DNA of 53,692 bases, from assembly GCA_009773315.1 (NCBI GenBank), contig WRPE01000006.1:94296-147987 (forward strand). Direction: 5' to 3'. This document shows positions 48,077-53,692 of the stretch, one piece after another (the first letter of the stretch is position 1; the number at the start of each line of letters is the position of its first letter). Below the pieces are notes generated by a model, which was given only the letters and a program-made list of their open reading frames with translations, searched no databases and was not told the origin of the DNA. Source of the DNA: Syntrophaceae bacterium (GTDB lineage: Bacteria > Desulfobacterota > Syntrophia > Syntrophales > Smithellaceae). The position numbers and the translations under genes are program-made.

Positions 48077-48292
48077 TTATGCTTTGGCCGTCCGAATGAT
48101 GATATCCGCCCCGTTTTGGCTGATGTCCACCTTCAGGCCGCGCCGGTTGATCAGGCGTGAGACATTTTCACGCGCGACTTCATTATCCACCAGAATTTCC
48201 AAATCCGCATAGCCGTCCGCCAAAGCCCGGTCGACTAAAACGACGGGCTGCGGACAGGACAACCCTCGGGTGTCAACTTGTTTTGCGCTCAT
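48077..48292 (-). CDS. TusA/YedF-like sulfurtransferase
   Basis: A 71-residue protein of the TusA family. The acceptor Cys13 is in DTRGLSCPQPVVLVDRALA. The C-terminal half (DNEVARENVSRLINRRGLKV) fits. It has no C-terminal extension as in full YedF. It lies between YedE and the desulfurase-like enzyme, so it probably carries a persulfide or perselenide between them. Confidence 0.95.
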   Translation of the reverse strand: MSAKQVDTRGLSCPQPVVLVDRALADGYADLEILVDNEVARENVSRLINRRGLKVDISQNGADIIIRTAKA

Positions 48293-48314
48293 GTATTATT
48301 CTCCTCCTCGAAAA

Positions 48315-49394
48315 TCAAGCAACTATTTTGTCTCTCTGCGTAAATCCAATCACCAGACAGAAAATCAATCCGGTGATCACGGCAGCAGGACCGAAAGCGG
48401 CCACGCCTTTGGGCGAACTGGCAATGGCAAAATTGTGAGCAAACGCCGCGCCGACAATCATGCCCGTTGCAAAAATGGCCGCGTCCATGTCGCCTTCCCC
48501 GGACAAAAAGAGTTGACGTCCCGGACATCCGCCCGCCAGAACAAACGCCAGTCCCGCAAGCGTCATACCCAGAAAATTCCAGAGATGGTCGGTATGCGCA
48601 ATCGGCTGCCCCTCAAAGCCGGGTTTGAACTGACCGAGAAACAAATTCATCACAAATGCAAAAACCAAGAGCGCGGCCACACCGCTCACCAAATGAAAAT
48701 CCCGAATCAGTATCATATCGCGAAACGCACCCATCGTACAGAATCGACTGCGCTGCGCCAGCGCGCCGATAATCAAACCGGCAATGATGCTGATGATAAT
48801 AGGCGCGTGCTGAGAACCAGGTCCTTTCACACTGGAAAAGATCGGACCGCCCGGCGTGAAGGAAACCTGAAAGACCAGCAAAAGAAAAAGGCCAACCATC
48901 AGCGCCGGGAAAATCCAGCCGCTGGCTTTCCTTTGCGGATAGGACCGCCCGAGGCTGAAACCGTTTTTTAAAAGCAGAACGCCGATAAAAATTCCGAAAA
49001 CCAGTCCCACCAGTCCCAGGACAGCATTGCCGTCGCCGCCGGCCAGGCGTAAAAGCGTCCGCCAGGGACAACCTAAAAATACCAGCGCGCCCAACATCGC
49101 AAAAATGCCGAGGAAGAAACGAATTAAGGGTGAAGAACCGCCGCGCGGTTTGTACTCTCCGGCAAAAAGAGCCGCCGCAAAAGCCCCCAAAACAAATCCC
49201 ATGATTTCGGGCCGGAGATACTGGACAACGTCCGCCCGGTGCAACCCCAGCGCTCCGGCAATGTCTCGTTCAAAGCAGGCCACGCAAATGCCCATATTGG
49301 GAGGATTGCCGAAATACTGCAGCAGCGCCGCACCGATGCCGATCACCGCTCCGACGACAATAATCCCCGTGCGGGTTGCAAAAATATTTTTCAC
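48315..49394 (-). CDS. yedE: YedE-family putative selenium transporter
   Basis: A 359-residue membrane protein of the YeeE/YedE family with about ten hydrophobic segments in two similar halves. Conserved Cys motifs are VFLGCPWRTLLRLAGGDGNA and LAGGCPGRQLFLSGEGD. Other marks are SRFCTMGAFRDMILIRDFHL. With TusA-like, desulfurase-like and DUF3343 genes downstream, it matches the known selenium-associated version. AGGAGGAGG precedes its ATG-equivalent GTG start. Two palindromic operators lie upstream. Confidence 0.93.
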   Translation of the reverse strand: MKNIFATRTGIIVVGAVIGIGAALLQYFGNPPNMGICVACFERDIAGALGLHRADVVQYLRPEIMGFVLGAFAAALFAGEYKPRGGSSPLIRFFLGIFAMLGALVFLGCPWRTLLRLAGGDGNAVLGLVGLVFGIFIGVLLLKNGFSLGRSYPQRKASGWIFPALMVGLFLLLVFQVSFTPGGPIFSSVKGPGSQHAPIIISIIAGLIIGALAQRSRFCTMGAFRDMILIRDFHLVSGVAALLVFAFVMNLFLGQFKPGFEGQPIAHTDHLWNFLGMTLAGLAFVLAGGCPGRQLFLSGEGDMDAAIFATGMIVGAAFAHNFAIASSPKGVAAFGPAAVITGLIFCLVIGFTQRDKIVA

Positions 49395-49482
49395 TTTAAA
49401 ACCTCCTCCTGAAAAAGTTAAAACCGTATTAACAGGATGATCACAGTAAAATCAAATTCATAATAGTGATATTGTTATGGGT

Positions 49483-49488
49483 ATTATA
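49483..49488 (-). promoter_or_regulatory. Candidate -10 box of the selenium operon
   Basis: TATAAT on the minus strand, about 90 bases before the yedE start. The -35 region (TTATGT at 16 bases) is poor, which would fit an activator-dependent promoter. The two palindromes would be centred near -55 and -90. Confidence 0.4.
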
Positions 49489-49525
49489 ACGATAAGGTAT
49501 GCCGACATAACCACTACCCACAGGG

Positions 49526-49572
49526 GTTGTATACAACTTTTACGAAATTCAATTATGAAAGTTGTATACAAG
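49526..49572. promoter_or_regulatory. Paired operator palindromes upstream of yedE
   Basis: GTTGTATACAAC (49526-49537, a perfect 12-bp palindrome followed by TTT) and GTTGTATACAAG (49561-49572, preceded by AAA). Start-to-start distance is 35 bases. The same pair with the same pitch occurs before the neighbouring regulator gene. Confidence 0.85.
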
Positions 49573-49579
49573 TCGTCTA

Positions 49580-50599
49580 CTAGGTTTGGCTGCGCTTGAT
49601 CATAAGCCCTATATTTTCGTGGGTGTTTTTCACCGTCAGATTGATATCTTTGTGCGCGTTCTGCCAGACGCGGAAGATTTCATCGGCAAAGGCCTGTCCT
49701 ACGGTTGCCACGTCCTTGAAGTCAAACTCTATGGTCTTGAACTTCTCCAGTCCGGCCAGAATTCTGCGGGCCTGCGACCGGGATACATAATCGACATCCT
49801 GATGATACAGTTTCACCTTCACACCGGTCTTACTGAACTGGAAAGATTCATCGGTATATTGATTAAACAGATCGGGGAGTGTCTTTTTTGATTTCAATCC
49901 CAGGGCAAATTCAACTCTTGTGCCCTGGGTGGATTGAATATCCTTTATATAAATATCCTGGGCGACATTGTCGAAAAAGATTTTTTTTTGAAAGCTTTTG
50001 ATGGTCAGTTGATCCGCTATTTTTGATGTAAAAAAGATTCCCTCGCCACTGTGCGCCTCCGGCGCCGTAGTTTCTTTCCCTTTGAGCAGATCCTGAATGG
50101 CATCCATGGTTGAGACCAGCCGCTTCCTTTTCATGATATTGTTAAAGATGCCGACGCCCCAATCCGCAACGGTAAAGCGGATGTCCGTAGAGGTTTTCAT
50201 GAGAACAACATCAATTTTCTCCGATGCGGAATGTTCAATGGCGTTGTTGAGCATTTCAGTAAAGGCGTAATCGACAATGGAAGACACATTGCCGGATATT
50301 CCTTGAAAGATGGAGCTTTCCTCCTTGATGGCGCTTAGCACCTTGTCTTCAGCCAGATTCTTGTTATTTATTATCTTTCTGACTCTTGTGGGTCTTGCCG
50401 GCGCCGTACCCTTTTTAGAAGCCTTAACATAATGCGCCTGATTGGCCTTGCCCACCCGAATAATGGCGCCATCATCGGCAAGGTTTTTCAGAAACATCTG
50501 TGCGTAGGCCCTTGAAAACCCCGTTTTATCCACAAGATCAGCCGTTGTCACCCGGCCTTTTTTCTTCAGAAAATCAAATATAAGGTCTTTTAAGTCCAT
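49580..50599 (-). CDS. HTH, HATPase and DUF4325 regulator
   Basis: A 339-residue soluble protein. Residues 1-60 look like a winged-helix DNA-binding domain (RVTTADLVDKTGFSRAYAQM). Residues about 95-235 are a GHKL-type ATPase domain of anti-sigma/histidine-kinase type: FTEMLNNAIEHS, ADWGVGI and HSGEGIFFTSKIAD. Residues about 260-335 match DUF4325, a STAS-like fold (DYVSRSQARRILAGLEKF). Such proteins are predicted transcription regulators without proven ligands. Paired palindromes lie just upstream of its ATG and just downstream of its stop in front of yedE, so it probably controls itself and the selenium operon. GAGG precedes the ATG. Confidence 0.85.
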   Translation of the reverse strand: MDLKDLIFDFLKKKGRVTTADLVDKTGFSRAYAQMFLKNLADDGAIIRVGKANQAHYVKASKKGTAPARPTRVRKIINNKNLAEDKVLSAIKEESSIFQGISGNVSSIVDYAFTEMLNNAIEHSASEKIDVVLMKTSTDIRFTVADWGVGIFNNIMKRKRLVSTMDAIQDLLKGKETTAPEAHSGEGIFFTSKIADQLTIKSFQKKIFFDNVAQDIYIKDIQSTQGTRVEFALGLKSKKTLPDLFNQYTDESFQFSKTGVKVKLYHQDVDYVSRSQARRILAGLEKFKTIEFDFKDVATVGQAFADEIFRVWQNAHKDINLTVKNTHENIGLMIKRSQT

Positions 50600-50616
50600 C
50601 GCTTATGCCTCGAATT

Positions 50617-50663
50617 GTTGTATACAACTTTATTGTAAACTAATTTTAAAAGTTGTCAACAAG
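50617..50663. promoter_or_regulatory. Paired operator palindromes over the regulator promoter
   Basis: GTTGTATACAAC (50617-50628) and GTTGTCAACAAG (50652-50663), start-to-start 35 bases. On the minus strand a promoter TTGACA (50659-50654) and TACAAT (50637-50632) with a 16-base spacer lies across them: one palindrome covers the -35, the other the start of transcription. This geometry suggests autorepression. Confidence 0.8.
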
Positions 50664-50700
50664 TTGTATGCAATCATGGGATTGATGTGTTTGAAATTTT

Positions 50701-52578
50701 CTAATTGGATTTGTCCGCCAGTTCTTGTTTCTTCATCATGATTAAAACCGCGGAGATGGCGCCTTCGGTCATGCCGGGGATGCGTTCCATCTGGCCGATG
50801 GTGCCGGGGGCGACGCGGGTGAGCTTGGTGCGCAGTTCGTTGGAAAGGCCGGGGACCACCGAGTAATCAAAATCCGGCGGGATTTTCTTTTTTTCCTGAT
50901 CTTTTAATTTTTTCGTCGCTTCGAACTGGCGCTTGATATAGCCTTCATACTTAATTTCTATTTCAATCTGCTTTTTAATGAAGAGATCGCTTTGCGCCTC
51001 CCAGCCGGGGAAGCCGTTTAAATCGTCATAAGCGATTTCATGTCTTTTCAAAAGGCCGTACAGGTTTGTGGCCTGTGTAATCGGCGCTGATTGCAGTTTG
51101 GTCAACGCTTCATTCACGTCCGGCGAAGGTTTAACGGACACGGACTTGAGATGGGCAATGCCCTCAGCGATACGACTCATCTTATCCTGAAGATCAACAT
51201 AATGATCGCGCTCGATCAGCCCCAATTCGCATCCCTTGCCCATCAGGCGGATGACGGCGTTGTCTTCCCGCAGAATCAGCCGATATTCGGCGCGCGAGGT
51301 AAACATGCGGTAAGGTTCATCCACGCCTCGTGTGACCAGATCGTCGATCATCACCGCCATGTAGGCTTCGGAGCGATCCAGAATAAATGGCGGAGCGCCC
51401 TGAAAGGCACGGGTGGCATTGATGCCTGCCCAAAGGCCTTGCGCCGCCGCTTCTTCATAACCGGAGGTGCCGTTGATCTGACCGGCCAGATACAAGCCGG
51501 AAATTAATTTTGTTTCCAGCGTAAGCTTGAGCTGGCTGGGCTGCACAAAATCATATTCAATGGCGTAGGCCGGGCGCATAATCTCGGCCTGTTCCAAGCC
51601 CCGCACGCTATGAACAATCTGATATTGCAATTCCAGCGGCAGAGAGTTGCCCAGTCCCTTGGCATATATTTCCTGTGTGTCGAGACCTTCGTGCTCCAGC
51701 ACCACCGGATGACTTTGACGGTCGCCGAAGCGCATGACTTTATCTTCCAGCGACGGGCAATAACGGGCGCCGACGCCCTTGATAGCGCCGGAATAAAGCG
51801 GAGACTGCTGAATATTGTCCCGAATCAAGCGATGCGTTTCGGTGGATGTGGCCGAAAAATAGGAGGGCAGGCGTTCGGACCGCAAAGCCTTGGTGGTAAA
51901 TGAAAAAGGCGCAGGTTCCGGATCGCTGTCCTGGCTCTCCAGACAGGAAAAATCAATGGAGGAGGCTTTGAGCCGGGGCGGCGTGCCTGTTTTCATCCGG
52001 CCCACTTCAAAGCCGAGTGTCTTAAGTTGATTGGCCAGGCTAACGGAGGCCAGTTCGCCTGCGCGTCCGGATTGTGTTTGCGACGTACCGATATGCACCA
52101 GGCCGTTTAGAAACGTTCCGGTGGTGATAATAACTTTTTGGGCGCCGTAAAAAAATCCGCTCGAATCCAGCACACCTTTAATTTCATTGTTCTCGATGAC
52201 AAGGCTTTCGACCATGGCCTGACGGATATAGAGATTTTTCTGATTTTCCACGGTGGCTTTCATGGTCAGGCGGTAGAGTTGTTTGTCGCACTGCATGCGC
52301 GACGATTGAACAGCCGGACCTTTGGAGGCGTTGAGCAGCCGGAAATGGACAGCGGTTTTATCGGTGATCTTGCCCATCTCGCCGCCGAGGGCATCGATTT
52401 CTTTCACGAGCTGTCCTTTGGCCAGTCCACCAATGGCCGGATTGCACGACATCAAGGCGATCGAATCCAGATTGATATTAAACAAGAGTGTCCTTACGCC
52501 CATGCGCGCCGAAGCCAGCGCCGCTTCGCAGCCGGCGTGACCGCCCCCGATGACTAATATGTCGTAAGAATCGGACAA
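50701..52578 (-). CDS. mnmG: tRNA uridine-5-carboxymethylaminomethyl modification enzyme MnmG (GidA)
   Basis: A 625-residue FAD enzyme that, with MnmE, modifies the wobble uridine of certain tRNAs. The FAD loop is [19 protein letters not shown] at the N-terminus. Other marks are [54 protein letters not shown] and [17 protein letters not shown]. The C-terminal helical domain is complete. The TTG at 52578 is chosen, because GAAGGAG lies 8 bases upstream; the longer frame from TTG 52599 would overlap that ribosome site. No rsmG, parA or parB follows. Confidence 0.96.
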   Translation of the reverse strand: MSDSYDILVIGGGHAGCEAALASARMGVRTLLFNINLDSIALMSCNPAIGGLAKGQLVKEIDALGGEMGKITDKTAVHFRLLNASKGPAVQSSRMQCDKQLYRLTMKATVENQKNLYIRQAMVESLVIENNEIKGVLDSSGFFYGAQKVIITTGTFLNGLVHIGTSQTQSGRAGELASVSLANQLKTLGFEVGRMKTGTPPRLKASSIDFSCLESQDSDPEPAPFSFTTKALRSERLPSYFSATSTETHRLIRDNIQQSPLYSGAIKGVGARYCPSLEDKVMRFGDRQSHPVVLEHEGLDTQEIYAKGLGNSLPLELQYQIVHSVRGLEQAEIMRPAYAIEYDFVQPSQLKLTLETKLISGLYLAGQINGTSGYEEAAAQGLWAGINATRAFQGAPPFILDRSEAYMAVMIDDLVTRGVDEPYRMFTSRAEYRLILREDNAVIRLMGKGCELGLIERDHYVDLQDKMSRIAEGIAHLKSVSVKPSPDVNEALTKLQSAPITQATNLYGLLKRHEIAYDDLNGFPGWEAQSDLFIKKQIEIEIKYEGYIKRQFEATKKLKDQEKKKIPPDFDYSVVPGLSNELRTKLTRVAPGTIGQMERIPGMTEGAISAVLIMMKKQELADKSN

Positions 52579-52668
52579 ATTCGTTGCTCCTTCAATCAAG
52601 CACTTGCGCTTGTTTCAAATCAATAGTATTCCAGCAGAAAAAACACAACATAAAAAAAGAGGATGCAC

Positions 52669-53625
52669 TTGACCAAACCGTCATTCTGGAAAAACAATAA
52701 ACGATATTACGATCTCAAAAGTTACTGGCGTAACCTGTTCGGCTGTAATGTCCATAAACTGGCCATTGACGCGGGCTTTACCTGCCCCAACCGTGACGGT
52801 CACGTGGCCACGGGCGGTTGCATTTACTGCGACGGCAGAGGTTCGACGTTGCGCCAGCACGGCGAATTGCCCTCCATTGCCGATCAGATCGCTTCCGGCA
52901 AAAAATATTATAAGCCGTCCGCTTCTAAGTTTATAGCTTACTTTCAGACCTTTACTAATACTTACGCGCCGGTGGCCGGATTGCAGGCGCTCTATGATGA
53001 CGCGCTGGCCCAGGAAGACATCATCGGCCTTTCCACCGGCACAAGGCCGGACTGCCTGGGGTCGGATGTGATTGAGCTTTTGAGCGGCTATGCGAAAAAA
53101 CATCACATCTGGATCGAATTGGGTTTGCAGTCCATCCACGATAAAACATTGCAGCTCATTAATCGGGGGCATAATTTTCAGCAGTTTCTGGATGCGGTCA
53201 CTGCTCTTTCGGGACGGGGCCTGAATATTTGTGTCCACATTATTATCGGATTGCCGGGTGAAAGCGACGAAGATGTACTAAAAACAGCAAAAACTCTGGC
53301 GGCCCTGCCGATTCAGGGTATCAAGATTCATTCATTATTGGCCCTTGATGGTACACCTATGGGCGAACTATACAAAAATGGGTCAATCCCCATGATCAGC
53401 AAGGAAAAATACGTGGCGCTTACGGCTGATGTACTGGAAGTTTTGCCGCCGGAGATGGTCATTCAGCGCCTGACCGCCGACGGCTATCGCGATATCTTTC
53501 TGGCCCCCGTCTGGGCCGGCAATAAATTGGATGTGCTTAATTCTATTAATAAAGAATTGGAGAGAAGGGACTCCTATCAGGGCAAAAACTACTTAGTCGT
53601 CCCTGAAAAAGTCACTTTTTTCTAA
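52669..53625 (+). CDS. TIGR01212 (YhcC-like) radical SAM protein
   Basis: A 318-residue radical SAM protein of the YhcC/TIGR01212 family, function unproven. The cluster motif is FTCPNRDGHVATGGCIYCDG, with the family-specific long first spacing. Other marks are GRGSTLRQHGELPSI, FQTFTNTYAPV, STGTRPDCLG and VIQRLTADGYRDIFLAPVW. TTG at 52669 is favoured over ATG at 52663, because AGAGG ends only at 52662, giving a 6-base spacing to TTG and none to ATG. It is divergent from mnmG. Confidence 0.93.
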   Translation: MTKPSFWKNNKRYYDLKSYWRNLFGCNVHKLAIDAGFTCPNRDGHVATGGCIYCDGRGSTLRQHGELPSIADQIASGKKYYKPSASKFIAYFQTFTNTYAPVAGLQALYDDALAQEDIIGLSTGTRPDCLGSDVIELLSGYAKKHHIWIELGLQSIHDKTLQLINRGHNFQQFLDAVTALSGRGLNICVHIIIGLPGESDEDVLKTAKTLAALPIQGIKIHSLLALDGTPMGELYKNGSIPMISKEKYVALTADVLEVLPPEMVIQRLTADGYRDIFLAPVWAGNKLDVLNSINKELERRDSYQGKNYLVVPEKVTFF

Positions 53626-53630
53626 AGAGC

Positions 53631-53666
53631 ATGAGCGGGGATCATTTTCAAGTGATCTTCGCTCAT
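53631..53666 (+). terminator. Stem-loop after the radical SAM gene
   Basis: A 14-bp stem with two G-T pairs (ATGAGCGGGGATCA with TGATCTTCGCTCAT) and an 8-base loop, starting 6 bases after the stop codon. No T run follows, so it may be a processing or stability hairpin rather than an intrinsic terminator. Confidence 0.6.
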
Positions 53667-53692
53667 ACTCAGACCGATAAATCCGGTCGAAT

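Overview
The window looks like chromosomal DNA of a strictly anaerobic, probably syntrophic deltaproteobacterium of the Syntrophus/Smithella type (Syntrophales). This is inferred from gene content, not from a marker gene: a B12-dependent class II ribonucleotide reductase, many acyl-CoA and CoA-transferase genes, a TAXI-type TRAP transporter, a biotin-dependent carboxylase pair, a selenium-uptake operon and long PAS/GAF sensor proteins. No rRNA, tRNA, CRISPR array, phage or insertion sequence was seen.

Layout. 0.1-2.3 kb (-): TPM-domain protein, nucleotidyltransferase and LemA protein. 2.4-6.3 kb (+): a B12-binding radical SAM protein and nrdJ. 6.7-7.65 kb: a deletion scar where a truncated 4Fe-4S protein meets an internally deleted CoA-transferase. 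7.8-13.0 kb (+): an acyl-CoA synthetase and a complete TAXI-TRAP transporter. 13.2-15.3 kb: a conflict island with a secreted barnase-type RNase, its overlapping barstar inhibitor, a DUF3883-type nuclease-like protein and a small gene whose frame continues past a TGA. 15.4-19.1 kb (-): CoA-transferase, alpha/beta hydrolase and thiolase. 19.3-29.7 kb (-): a signalling cluster (orphan binding lipoprotein, two kinase-less sensors, one histidine kinase, two response regulators, one GxxExxY protein) with a private repeat family in its gaps. 29.9-38.5 kb: a CoA-transferase/GNAT fusion lacking the expected catalytic Glu, a biotin carboxylase with a divergent carboxyltransferase, CstA and an enoyl-CoA hydratase. 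38.6-46.1 kb (-): a Liv-type ABC transporter co-transcribed with two class III CoA-transferases. 46.6-50.6 kb (-): a selenium operon (YedE, TusA-like, cysteine desulfurase-like, DUF3343) behind a regulator gene. 50.7-53.6 kb: mnmG and a divergent radical SAM gene.

How the genes work together (inference): two import-and-activate modules (TRAP plus acyl-CoA synthetase; Liv transporter plus CoA-transferase pair) feed organic acids into CoA-thioester metabolism, served by the thiolase, enoyl-CoA hydratase and carboxylase. The signalling cluster may sense a ligand of the lipoprotein and distribute the signal through coiled-coil sensors to one kinase and two receivers, one with a c-di-GMP phosphodiesterase-type HD-GYP output.

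The strongest candidates for something undescribed are: (1) paired 12-bp palindromes at an identical 35-bp pitch in front of the selenium operon and in front of the HTH/ATPase/DUF4325 gene between them; (2) the GATTAC repeat arrays filling the signalling-cluster gaps, one of which is translated as the N-terminus of the GxxExxY protein; (3) a barnase/barstar pair in a Gram-negative anaerobe beside a nuclease gene; (4) the CoA-transferase/GNAT fusion with His in place of the catalytic Glu.
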